From QHXM01 sp032160705 (lineage in GTDB: Bacteria; Acidobacteriota; Blastocatellia; Pyrinomonadales; Pyrinomonadaceae), in assembly GCA_032160705.1 (NCBI GenBank), contig JAVHVE010000057.1, positions 180,596-244,595 of the forward strand: a DNA stretch of 64,000 nt, given 5' to 3'. Positions within the stretch are counted from its first letter, which is position 1. Each line of letters starts with the position of its first letter. Positions 52,488-62,016 of the stretch are shown here, piece after piece. A model generated the notes under the pieces. That model made no database searches, had not been told where the DNA came from, and worked only from the letters and a program-made list of their open reading frames with translations. The position numbers were made by a program, and so were the translations under genes.

Positions 52488-54959
52488 CTACTCGTACCTG
52501 AGCGCGATCATCGGATCAACCTTGAGCGCGCGCCGCGCCGGAATGTAGCAAGCGATGAACGCTACGGCGGCGAGGAGCAGCGCAATGGCTGTAAAAACGA
52601 GCGGGTCTGTGGCGCTGACCCCGAACAGCAAGCTCGCCATCACACGCGTCAAAGCAAATGACGCCGCCAGGCCGAGCACGACTCCGATCAAGGCCATCGC
52701 CATGCCCTGCCTGACTACTAACTTGAGTACGTTGCTTCACTGCGCTCCCAAAGCCATGCGAATCCCGATCTCGTGTGTGCGCTGTGTGACACCGTAAGCC
52801 ATCACGCCGTACAGTCCGACCGCCGCCAGCGCCAGCGCGACAGCCGCGAAGATGCCGAGCAACAGCATGTTGAAGCGCGGCTGCGCCAGCGAAGCGGCCA
52901 GGCGCTGCTCCATCGTCTGGATGTCGGCCACGGGCTGATCCTTGTCTATGGCCGTGACCTGACTTCGCACCGCCGCCGCGAGACCGAGCGGTTCAACCGT
53001 GGTACGCACAGCCAGGAACATGCTCCGTTGTGTCTCTCCCGCGCCCTGCGAGTACGGGATGTAAACTTCAGGCCCGGCCTGTTGGTTCAAACCTTGATGC
53101 TTCACGTCATTCACTACACCGGCAATCGTCAGCCGAGGAAAGCTATCCCCTTCGGGTGATGCGCCGCCGGGCAACAGGCTCTCCGGCGGCCCCATCCAGA
53201 TGCGTTTGCCAATCGGGTCTTCACCGGGAAAGAAGCGCCGCGCCATCTCTTCGTTGATTAGTGCCACAGGGGGACTGTTGCGGTCGTCCTGTTCGGTGAA
53301 GAGACGACCTCTCACGGGCGAGACGCCTAAAGTTCCGAAGTAGTTTGCGCTCACCTGGCGGTACTGCACGAGCGGTACTGTCTCCATTGAGGTCGGCGCG
53401 GGGCGACCCTCGATGCTCAGCATCTTGCCCCACCCGCCTGCGGCGAACGGCAAATTACTGGTCGCGCCCACCGATTTCACTCCCGGCAATGTCGCCACCC
53501 GTTCGAGGAGTTGCTGGTAGAAGGCTTGCGCCCGGTGAGGCTCCGTCAGCGGGTACTTCGATTCGGGCAGCGCGATCTGCATCGTCAACAAGTTGTCAGG
53601 CTTGAAGCCCGGACTGACTTGCATTAAGTGCCAGAAGCTATTGATTAACAACCCCGCGCCGACAAGCAGCACGAGCGACAGGGCGATTTCAGTGACCACC
53701 AGCGCGCCGCGCAGGCGACGGGTGCGCTTGCCGCCCGTCACCGACCGGCCACCTTCTTTAAGCGCCTCGTTGAGGTCGAGATGGCTGGCCTGGAGCGCCG
53801 GGGCTAAGCCGAAGACGATTCCGGTCAACACCGTGAGCGAGAGCGTAAAGGCGAGCACGCGCCCGTCAACACCAATCTCCGCGATGCGGGGAAGTTCGGC
53901 AGGGCTGAGCGCCACGAGCAAGTCAACTCCCCACATCGCTAACAGCAACCCTAAGCCTCCGCCCAGCACACTTAACAGCAGGCTCTCGGTGAGCAGTTGC
54001 CGAACCGTCCGCAGGCGGCTGGCACCGAGCGTTGCGCGTAAGGCAAATTCCTTTTGCCGGACGGCGGCACGCGCCAGCAGGAGGTTGGCGACGTTGGCGC
54101 AAGCGATCAGGAGCACGAAGCCGACCGCGCCTAATAACACAAGGAGCGCAGGCCGGTAACTGCCGACGGCATCCTCGTGCATCGGAACGACCTTCGCCCC
54201 CAGCCCGGCATTCATCTCATGCTCCTGCGCAAGCTGGCCGGTAATGACATCCATATCGGCTTGAGCCTGTGTGATAGTCACGCCCGGCTTCAGGCGCGCG
54301 ATGACGTTAAGAAAATGGTTGCCGCGTGTGTTGAACCTGTCGCCGGGCGCAAAGGCCATCGGCGTCCATAGCTCTGCGCGCACACCTGCTAACTGAAAGT
54401 CAGGTGGCGCAATCCCGATCACGGTGTGTGGCTGGTTGTTGAGATTGATTGTCTGCCCGACGAGTTGCGGGTTAGCGCCGAAGCGGCGTTGCCATAGTCC
54501 GTGGCTCAAGACCGTGACATGGTGCGCGCCGAACTGTTCCTCGTCGGGGAGGAAAGTACGGCCAACAGCCGGATTAATCTTGAGCGTCGAGAAGAAATTG
54601 GCGGAGACCACCGCGCCCGTCAGCCGCTCCGGCTCGCCCGTGCCGGAGAGGTTGTAGTCTTCCTGATAAAAGGCCGACATCTGCTCGAAGGCTTGAGTTC
54701 GATTACGCCACTCGTGAAAGTCAGGCGGCGACGGCGTGCCTCCTTGCAGCCCGCGCGCCGGGTAGGTTTCCCAAATCACCATTAACTGATCGGGGTTTTC
54801 AAAAGGCAGGGGGCGCAGCAGCACCGCGTTGACGACGCTGAAAATAGCGGTGTTCGCGCCGACGCCCAAAGCGAGCGCAACGACGATGACGAAAGTCGTC
54901 CCCGGATTCTTCCAGAGCATTCTCGCTCCGTAGCGCAGGTCTTGCCATAATGTTCTCAT
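52488..54959 (-). pseudogene. ADOP permease with in-frame TGA stop
   Basis: The MacB_PCD plus FtsX permease is 824 codons long, start ATG 54959 (AGGAGGTG upstream). All expected parts are present: N-terminal TM (about 20-40), periplasmic domain, FtsX with LLIACANVANLLLARA, second PCD and second FtsX. After GIRMALGAQ there is TGA (52737-52739), and the same frame continues through SNVLKLVVRQG to the normal ending IALRYE at 52488. Functional relatives carry Arg (CGN) here, so a CGA-to-TGA change is likely. The last 82 residues (three TM helices) are lost unless read through. Confidence 0.85.
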
Positions 54960-54994
54960 GCTGACACCTCCTAGAACTTCCGCCTGAATCGAAG

Positions 54995-57415
54995 TCACTC
55001 GTACCTGAGTGCGATCATCGGATCAACCTTGAGCGCGCGCCGCGCCGGGACGAGGCACGCAGCGAGCGTCACGACGGCCAGCGCGAGCGCTACCAGCACG
55101 AACGTCAGCGGGTCGGTCGGGCTGACGCCGAATAGCAGACTTGCCATCAGCCGCGAGAGGGCGAAGGAGGCTGTGAGTCCGAGGGCGACGCCGCAGGCCG
55201 TCAACCACAGGCCCTGCCTGAGGATCAGCCGCAGCACGTCCGCGCGCTGCGCGCCCAAAGCCATGCGAATGCCGATCTCGTGGCGTCGCTGCGTGACGAC
55301 GTAACTCATCACGCCGTAAATGCCGACGGCGGCAAGCACGAGCGCGACGCACGCGAACATCAGCAAGAGCATGGTCGAGAGTCGCTGCGTGGCGAGCGAC
55401 TGGTCAAGCGTCTGCTCCATCGTGGTGATGTTGTAGACGGGTTGGTTCGGGTCGAGCGCCTGCACTTCGCGGCGCACGGCGGCAGTCAGGGCGAGCGGGT
55501 CGGCGCTCGTGCGAAGCATCAAGTTCATGCGCGTGCCGAGCCTCGGCAACATTTCGTCAGGTGCCTGGTTGAATGGCAGGTAGAGTTGCGGCTTGATGCC
55601 CTCTTCAGAGTCTATGCCGAAGTGCTTGACGTGCGCGACGACCCCGACAATCTCCGTGCTCGGATTTTCTTCGTTGCCCGCGAGACGCTGCCCGACCGGG
55701 TCCTGGTCGGGGAATTGCTGGCGCGCGAAGGCTTCGTCAATCACGGCGACACGGGGGCTGCTCTGCGTGTCTTGCGTCGTGAAGAACCTGCCCTTGATGA
55801 GATGCAGTCCCATCGCCTTCAAATAATTCGGACTCGTCACATAGAGCATCGCTTGCGGCCCCTGGCTGGGTTCGGGCTTTGGTCGCCCCTCAATGGCAAA
55901 CGCAATGTCGCTCGCAACGCTGAGCGGCAGCCCGTTCGAGTACGCGGCGGCCTCGACGCCGGGCAGCGCCGCGATCCGGTCGTGCGCTTCCGCGAAGAAG
56001 TTGAGCACCTTGCGACCCTCGCCCTGTTCCACCTTGAGCGAGAGTTGCATCGTGAGCAAATTCTGCGCGTTGAAGCCGGGATCGGTGTTGAGGATGTTCA
56101 GGAAACTCTTGATGAGCAGGCCAGCGCCGATCAGGAGAACGAGCGACAGCGCGACTTCCGAGACGACGAGCAGGCTTCGCACCATTCCCCCACGCCGTCC
56201 AGCGGTCGCGCCCCGCCCGCCCTCCTTGAGCGTCTCGTTCATGTCCGCCTTCGACGCGCCGAGCGCCGGGGCGAGCCCGAAAATGATGCCGGTGAAGATT
56301 GAGATAAAGAGAGTGAACAAGAGCACTTTGGAATCCAAATTGACCAACGCCGTCGTCGGCAGAATGTCTGCGCTCGCGGCGCGCAGCATGTCAATGCCCC
56401 ACACTGCCAGAAGTAAGCCGACGGTACCGCCGACAAGGGAGAGCAATACACTCTCCGTCAGCAGTTGGCGGATGATGCGCCAGCGACCCGCGCCGAGCGC
56501 GGTGCGAATCGCCACCTCCTTCTGGCGCGACGCGGCGCGCGCGAGCAGGAGGTTCGCGACGTTGGCGCAGGCAATGGCGAGTACGAAGCCGACCGCTACT
56601 AAGAGCACGAGCAGCGAGGTTCGCACGTCGCTCACCAGATACTCGTGCAGCGGCGTGAGCGCCGCGCTGTTGCCCTGCATCCCGTACTGCGCCGAGATGC
56701 GCTCCGCAATGCGGATGATTTCGGCGCGCGCCGCTTCGATTGTCACGCCCGGCTTCAGGCGCGCAATCGCGTAGATGCCGGGATGGCTCCCGCGCTCCGT
56801 CATCTCGTCGGCGCGCAGGCCGATGGGCACGAACACATCGGTCGGCGTCCCGAAGCGATAACTTTCGGGCAGCACCCCGACGACCGTGTGGCTCTCGCCG
56901 CTGAGCGTCAGTTGCTTACCGACAATCCCAATGTCCGAGCCGAAGCGGCGCTGCCACAAGCCGTTGCTGATGAGGCACACGCGGTTTGCGCCGGGGCGGT
57001 CTTCGTCGGCGATGAAGCTGCGACCGAGAGCGGGCTTGATGCCGAGCAGGTCGAAGAAGTTTGCCGACACGGCTCTTCCCGACAGGCGCTCCGGCTCGCC
57101 CGTGCCTGTCAGATTAAGGCTGCGGAACTGCGTCGCTGCAATTCCCGAAAACACTGTGTTCTGCTCGCGCCAGTCGAGGAAGTTCGGGTACGAGATGGAC
57201 AACTGCGGCACTTGCGGGCTGTCTTCCGAAAGCCACGCCAGTCTTTCCGGGTCGTCGTAAGGCAGCGGGCGCAGGAGCGCCGCGTTGACGACGCTGAAGA
57301 TCGCGCTGTTGACGCCAATACCGAGGCCCAGGACGACGATGATGATCGCCGTCACGCTCCAGTTCTTCAAGAGCATCCGCACCGCGAACCTGATGTCATG
57401 CCATAAAGTATTCAT
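54995..57415 (-). CDS. ADOP (MacB_PCD plus FtsX, duplicated) permease
   Basis: The 806-residue product is complete. It has the N-terminal TM, a periplasmic MacB_PCD domain, and an FtsX domain with LAIACANVANLLLARAASRQKEVAIRTALGA (landmark). Two TM helices with FGLAPALGASKADMNETLKEGGR follow, then a second periplasmic domain, a second FtsX and the terminal PARRALKVDPMIALRYE. It should act with a MacB/LolD-type ATPase, adaptor and TolC, possibly to export lipids, peptides or siderophores (unknown). AAGGGG precedes ATG 57415. The next permease begins 35 bp after its stop. Confidence 0.95.
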   Translation of the reverse strand: MNTLWHDIRFAVRMLLKNWSVTAIIIVVLGLGIGVNSAIFSVVNAALLRPLPYDDPERLAWLSEDSPQVPQLSISYPNFLDWREQNTVFSGIAATQFRSLNLTGTGEPERLSGRAVSANFFDLLGIKPALGRSFIADEDRPGANRVCLISNGLWQRRFGSDIGIVGKQLTLSGESHTVVGVLPESYRFGTPTDVFVPIGLRADEMTERGSHPGIYAIARLKPGVTIEAARAEIIRIAERISAQYGMQGNSAALTPLHEYLVSDVRTSLLVLLVAVGFVLAIACANVANLLLARAASRQKEVAIRTALGAGRWRIIRQLLTESVLLSLVGGTVGLLLAVWGIDMLRAASADILPTTALVNLDSKVLLFTLFISIFTGIIFGLAPALGASKADMNETLKEGGRGATAGRRGGMVRSLLVVSEVALSLVLLIGAGLLIKSFLNILNTDPGFNAQNLLTMQLSLKVEQGEGRKVLNFFAEAHDRIAALPGVEAAAYSNGLPLSVASDIAFAIEGRPKPEPSQGPQAMLYVTSPNYLKAMGLHLIKGRFFTTQDTQSSPRVAVIDEAFARQQFPDQDPVGQRLAGNEENPSTEIVGVVAHVKHFGIDSEEGIKPQLYLPFNQAPDEMLPRLGTRMNLMLRTSADPLALTAAVRREVQALDPNQPVYNITTMEQTLDQSLATQRLSTMLLLMFACVALVLAAVGIYGVMSYVVTQRRHEIGIRMALGAQRADVLRLILRQGLWLTACGVALGLTASFALSRLMASLLFGVSPTDPLTFVLVALALAVVTLAACLVPARRALKVDPMIALRYE

Positions 57416-57460
57416 TGCTACCCCTTCACATCTACTTCACTAAAGATCACCGCCTGTGCC

Positions 57461-58498
57461 CTATTCGGGAACGCCGTCCGGGAGCGGTCGGAGATTTGTC
57501 TGCGTGCCCTGCGAGCGCTGCTTGACGATTAAGAGAGCGCGTTTCGCCCCGACGCGAACTCTCGCGTCCGGGTCTTTCAAAGCTGCGATCAATAATTCGA
57601 CCGCCTCGTTATCCACGCGGTTTCCAAGAGTGTCGGCGGCTGCCTTGCGTACCGGCTCGCTGTCGTCTTTCAGCGCCTCAAGCAATAGGGGGAAGGCGCT
57701 TCGGTTCGCCGTGTGCCATAACGCACCCGCCGCCATCCGGCGCACGCGCGCATCCCTGTCGAGCCGCAAAACGCCCAGCAGAGGCGCGACCACGTCAACT
57801 GTGCTACTGCCTTTGTGGCCGAGCGCGAACACGGCCTGCTCGCGCACTTGCCATGCTTCATCCCGCGACGCAATGATGAGAGCGTTGACCACTTCCGCAC
57901 GAGCGCCGCCCCTCTGGAACAAAGCGTATGCAGCCTGCGCCCGCACCTGCCATGCTTCGTCGCCGAGCGCGACGATCATTTGATTCATCGCCCGGCGGTC
58001 GCCACGGTGCGCGAGCGCCCACGCCGCATTTTTTCGCGCGCGCCACCTTTGGTCTGTCGCCAGCACACTGGTGAGCGCACCTGTTGCTTCGTCGCCGATT
58101 GCCATCAGCGCGTGCGTCGCCGCCTCACCGACGGTCGTCTCTTTCACTCCCTCATAATCGGGTTGCCATTCTTCGTCTTCAAACGGCGGTGATGTAATTT
58201 CGAGCCGCGCGACCGGCGCGCCGTCGCCCAATAGTTCGACGAGAGCTGGAATCGCGGCGGCGGCCTTTGCTTCCATGCGTCCCAGCGCCAAGGCAGCATC
58301 AGCGCGTTCGGCGGGCTTTGGCGAACGCAGGCGCTCAATCAGTTGGCGAAGGGCGGCATCAATATCAGTGGTGGTGGTGGCGGGCGCAGCCGTTGCGACA
58401 GGTGTCGCGGCGTTGTTCCTCTGCGCGACGGCGGGAGATAAAATCCCGCCCACCGCGAAAACCATTAAAACCACCGTGACCTTAAGGATTGCTTTCAT
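57461..58498 (-). CDS. Exported HEAT-repeat protein
   Basis: The 345-residue product has a signal peptide (about 1-25, ending SPAVAQR) and then HEAT-like repeats to the C-terminus (for example ARKNAAWALAHRGDRRAMNQMI, QVREQAVFALGHKGSSTVDVV and VRKAAADTLGNRVDNEAVELL as landmarks). HEAT repeats bind other proteins. It lies between two ADOP permease genes with gaps of about 50 bp, so it is probably a structural partner of the efflux complex in the periplasm (inference). ATG 58498 follows AGAGG; the frame to 58555 lacks support. Confidence 0.85.
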   Translation of the reverse strand: MKAILKVTVVLMVFAVGGILSPAVAQRNNAATPVATAAPATTTTDIDAALRQLIERLRSPKPAERADAALALGRMEAKAAAAIPALVELLGDGAPVARLEITSPPFEDEEWQPDYEGVKETTVGEAATHALMAIGDEATGALTSVLATDQRWRARKNAAWALAHRGDRRAMNQMIVALGDEAWQVRAQAAYALFQRGGARAEVVNALIIASRDEAWQVREQAVFALGHKGSSTVDVVAPLLGVLRLDRDARVRRMAAGALWHTANRSAFPLLLEALKDDSEPVRKAAADTLGNRVDNEAVELLIAALKDPDARVRVGAKRALLIVKQRSQGTQTNLRPLPDGVPE

Positions 58499-58551
58499 TT
58501 TTTCAAACCTCTCGGATTCTTGTTTGGATTTATTCTTATCGCCTTTGCTGG

Positions 58552-60993
58552 TCACTCGTACCGGAGCGCGATCATCGGGTCTATCTTCGTCGCGCGCCTG
58601 GCCGGGATGTAGCAGGCGACGAGCGCGACCACGCCCAACAGCGTCGGGATGATTGCAAACACGACCGGGTCGGTCGCGCTCGTGTCGTACAGTAGAGTTG
58701 CGATCAGCCGCGACAGCACAAACGACGACGCCAACCCGATCACGACGCCGATGACGACCAGCAACATTCCCTGCCCGACGATCATCCGCACTACGTCCGC
58801 GCCGCGCGCGCCGAGCGCCATGCGAATCCCGATCTCGCGCGTGCGCCCCGTGACTGCGAAACTCATCACGCCGTAAACGCCGATCATCGCCAGCAGCACG
58901 GCCAGGACAGCGAAAATGCCGAGCAGCAGCGCGTTGAAGCGTTGCGGCATCACGGAACGCGCCACCGTATCAGTGAGCGTGCGGACGCCCGTAACGGGTT
59001 GATTTTTGTCAATCCCGGAAATTTCGCGCCGCACCGCATCCGCGTAGCCCGCCGGGTTTCCGTCCACGCGGACGGCGAGCGTGATGCGGCGGCGGTTGCC
59101 GACGATGGAACTACTCCCTTGCATCGCGGCCTGCGCGTATGAAAAATACATTTCCGGCTTTGGCTCGCGGTCTAAACCGCCGTGCCGCACGTCGCCGACG
59201 ATTCCAATGATGGTGAGCCAGGGACTTTCGCCGCTGACCGCGCCTTGCCTGAGCCGCTTGCCCACCGGGTCTTCGTTTTTCCAGTAGCGCCGCGCCAGCG
59301 ACTGATTAATCAGCACGACGCCGGGCGCGCCCGCGTTGTCCGTTTCATTAAATTCCCTTCCGCGCACGACCGGGATACCCAGCGCGCGGAAATAGTCGGG
59401 ACTGATGACGCTGTAGTCTGCGCCCGGCTCTGTGCCGGGGTCTGGCGGCGGGGTGTCGGCAATGATGAACGGTCGGGTCGAATCCGAACCGCCGAGCGGG
59501 AGGCTATGCGTCGTGCCCGCGGCTTCGACGCCGGGGAGCGAGCGCACGCGACGAAACATCTCGTCGTAGAACCGCAAGACCTGATGGTCTTCGTTGTATC
59601 TGGTCGCACTGAGGGGAACTTCGAGAAGAAGCACGTTGCCCGCGCTGAAGCCGGGATCGACTTCCGTCAGCCGCACGAAGCTACGCATCAACAGTCCTGC
59701 GCCGACGAGCAGCACCACGGCGAGCGCGACCTCGACGACGACGAGCGCGCCGCGCAGACGGCTGCGCCCGAAACTCACCGACGAGCTTTTCCCCGCGCCC
59801 TTGAGCGCAGCGCTCAAGTCGCCTCGCAGGCTCTGCCACGCCGGGGCGAGTCCGAACACGACGCCGGTCAGAAGCGAAACGAGCAGTGTGAAGGCGAGCA
59901 CCTGCGAGTTGATACCGATTTCGCGCGCGCGCGGGATGCCGCCGCCGGGCGCGAGACCGAGCAGTAGATCAATCCCCCACAAGGCCAGCAATAATCCGAG
60001 CGCGCCGCCCACAAGCGCGAGCAATACGCTCTCTGTCAACAACTGTCTTGAGAGCCGCGCGCGCGACGCGCCAAGCGCTGTCCGAATCGCCATCTCGTGT
60101 TCGCGCCGCGCCGCGCTGGCGAGCAAAAGGTTCGCCACATTCGCACAGGCGATGAGCAGCACCAAACCGACCGCGCCCGACAGTACCAGTAAGATCAAAC
60201 GAATATTGCCTGTCACCTGTTCGTGGAGCGGGACGAGACTGACCCCCCACCCACGGTTGAACTGTGGGCGCGCTTCACTGAGCCGCGCCGCGATCCCGCT
60301 CATCTCGCTCTGGGCTTGCCCGAGCGTCACGCCCGGCTTCAGGCGTGCTATCGCGGACAGCGACCGCCCGCCCACACTCATCTGTTCGGGATCAACGACC
60401 ATCGGCGTCCAAACCCATGTCTCAATCCGGTCGCCGAAATCTGACGGCATCACACCGATGATGGTGCGTGGCTCGTCGTTCAGCCTGATCTCACGGCCTA
60501 TCACAGCGGGGTCGCCGCCCAACCGACTTTGCCAGAAGCCGTAGTTGACGACGACGACGCGCTGGGCGCTCGCAGCGTCGTCGCCCGCCTGAAAGGTGCG
60601 ACCGAGCATCGCCTGGCCTCCGAGCACGTCGAAGTAGCTCGCCGAGGCGCGCGTGCCTTCGATTCGTTCTGCGCCGTCTGGCCCCGTCAGGTCAAAACTA
60701 ATGTTCGAGAAAACCGTGATGTCTTCCAACAAGCGGCTCTCTTTCCGCCATTCGAGGAAATTCAATCCGGCCACACTCATCCGCCCGCCCTGCGAATGCT
60801 GCTCCCAAAGCATCACGAGCCGCTCAGGATTTTTATACGGCAGAGGCTTAAGGAGCACGGCGTTGACGACTGAAAAGATCGCCGTGTTCGCGCCGATGCC
60901 CAATGCCAGAGCCAGCACTGCAATGAATGTGAATGCAGGATTCTTTAACAGCATCCGCACGCCGTAGCGTATGTCTTGCCACACTGTCTTCAT
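58552..60993 (-). CDS. ADOP (MacB_PCD plus FtsX, duplicated) permease
   Basis: This 813-residue permease is complete, with a TM helix near the start, periplasmic MacB_PCD domains, two FtsX domains (LLIACANVANLLLASAARREHEMAIRTALGA as landmark) and the ending IPARRATKIDPMIALRYE. It is the first full permease after the ATPase in the operon. Distinguishing features against the two downstream copies are few, so the three may have arisen by duplication. The start ATG 60993 is 10 bp after the stop of a vestigial leader at 61003. Confidence 0.95.
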   Translation of the reverse strand: MKTVWQDIRYGVRMLLKNPAFTFIAVLALALGIGANTAIFSVVNAVLLKPLPYKNPERLVMLWEQHSQGGRMSVAGLNFLEWRKESRLLEDITVFSNISFDLTGPDGAERIEGTRASASYFDVLGGQAMLGRTFQAGDDAASAQRVVVVNYGFWQSRLGGDPAVIGREIRLNDEPRTIIGVMPSDFGDRIETWVWTPMVVDPEQMSVGGRSLSAIARLKPGVTLGQAQSEMSGIAARLSEARPQFNRGWGVSLVPLHEQVTGNIRLILLVLSGAVGLVLLIACANVANLLLASAARREHEMAIRTALGASRARLSRQLLTESVLLALVGGALGLLLALWGIDLLLGLAPGGGIPRAREIGINSQVLAFTLLVSLLTGVVFGLAPAWQSLRGDLSAALKGAGKSSSVSFGRSRLRGALVVVEVALAVVLLVGAGLLMRSFVRLTEVDPGFSAGNVLLLEVPLSATRYNEDHQVLRFYDEMFRRVRSLPGVEAAGTTHSLPLGGSDSTRPFIIADTPPPDPGTEPGADYSVISPDYFRALGIPVVRGREFNETDNAGAPGVVLINQSLARRYWKNEDPVGKRLRQGAVSGESPWLTIIGIVGDVRHGGLDREPKPEMYFSYAQAAMQGSSSIVGNRRRITLAVRVDGNPAGYADAVRREISGIDKNQPVTGVRTLTDTVARSVMPQRFNALLLGIFAVLAVLLAMIGVYGVMSFAVTGRTREIGIRMALGARGADVVRMIVGQGMLLVVIGVVIGLASSFVLSRLIATLLYDTSATDPVVFAIIPTLLGVVALVACYIPARRATKIDPMIALRYE

Positions 60994-61002
60994 TGATTCA
61001 CC

Positions 61003-61071
61003 TCAAGCGAGCCGCTTTTCTTTCCATAGCATCCTCGTGCCGCACTTAATGTCCTGCCAGAAAGTTTTCAT
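61003..61071 (-). pseudogene. Vestigial ADOP N-terminal leader
   Basis: A 22-codon frame reads MKTFWQDIKCGTRMLWKE, the standard ADOP start, then ends at once in KRLA and TGA. It has a start region like that of the full genes (AGGGTAGCGGCG before ATG). The remainder of such a permease is missing here. It lies between the ATPase and the first complete permease. Confidence 0.8.
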
Positions 61072-61108
61072 CGCCGCTACCCTCCTTGTTCTCTCGCACA
61101 TCACACGG

Positions 61109-61873
61109 TCAGACATGGAAGCCGCTTTGTTCGAGTTCGTGCTCGGCTCTGGGGCTGCGGTCTTCTTCGACGACCTGGCCGTCAAAGAGATGGAAGGTAC
61201 GGTCGGCGTAGGCCGCATAGCGCGGGTCGTGCGTCACCATGCAGATGGTCGCGCCCCCTTGATGGAGTTCGCGGAGCAGATTCATCACCGCCTCGCCGTT
61301 TGTCGAATCAAGGTTGCCCGTCGGCTCATCAGCGAGGAGCACCGAAGGCTTACCACCGACCGCGCGGGCGACCGCCACGCGTTGCTGCTGGCCGCCGGAG
61401 AGTTGCGACGGGTAGTGCTTCATGCGATGCGCCATCCCGACTCTCAAAAGCGCTTCCTCGACCCGCTGCTTGCGTTCCGCCGAAGACATGTCGCGGTAAG
61501 TCAGGGGCAGCTCGACGTTCTCGTAGACGGAGAGGTCTCCGATCAGGTTGAAGGCCTGAAAGATGAAGCCGATTTCCTGATTGCGGATGCGGGCGCGGTC
61601 GGATAGGGAGAGCTTGGCGACCGGCTTGTTGTTCAGGATGTATTCACCGTCTGAGGGCGAATCCAGCAGACCGATGATTGATAGCAAGGTGGACTTGCCG
61701 CACCCCGAAGGCCCGGCGATGGAGACGTACTCGCCGCGCTTGATGTCCATGTGGATGCCGGAGAGGGCGTGGGTCTCGACTTCGTCGGTGTAGAAGACCT
61801 TGCGGATGTCTTCGAGGCGCAGCAGTGATTCGCCCTTGGGCGTAGTCTTAGAGTCGTATGTGGTTTCGTTCAT
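61109..61873 (-). CDS. ABC transporter ATPase, MacB/LolD type
   Basis: The 254-residue ATPase has Walker A GPSGCGKST, Q-loop GFIFQAFNLIGDLSVYEN, canonical signature LSGGQQQRVAVARAV, Walker B VLLADEPTGNLD and the switch His in VTHDPRYA. It should energise the ADOP permeases of the same operon. ATG 61873 (MNETTYDSK) is chosen over 61915 because the upstream part lies in a repeat-rich spacer. The short C-terminal extension (EDRSPRAEHELEQSGF) is acidic. Confidence 0.95.
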   Translation of the reverse strand: MNETTYDSKTTPKGESLLRLEDIRKVFYTDEVETHALSGIHMDIKRGEYVSIAGPSGCGKSTLLSIIGLLDSPSDGEYILNNKPVAKLSLSDRARIRNQEIGFIFQAFNLIGDLSVYENVELPLTYRDMSSAERKQRVEEALLRVGMAHRMKHYPSQLSGGQQQRVAVARAVGGKPSVLLADEPTGNLDSTNGEAVMNLLRELHQGGATICMVTHDPRYAAYADRTFHLFDGQVVEEDRSPRAEHELEQSGFHV

Positions 61874-61891
61874 CTTTTTTGGGTGATGAAA

Positions 61892-62000
61892 AGCAGGAGT
61901 CAGAAGACAGAACACAGGAGACAGAAGAAAAGAAAATCTGTGAACGCGGTTCTCTGCCTTATCCCTTCTGTCTCCTGTCTTCTGTCTTCTGTATTCTGCT
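61892..62000. repeat. Heptamer-type inverted repeat between adaptor and ATPase genes
   Basis: The 36-bp arms 61892-61927 and 61965-62000 are inverted copies with 32 of 36 matches, built from CAGAAGA/CAGGAGA-like 7-bp units. The loop is 37 nt. It occupies the 143-bp spacer of the operon. Confidence 0.85.
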
Positions 62001-62016
62001 CTTCATCCCTATCCTT

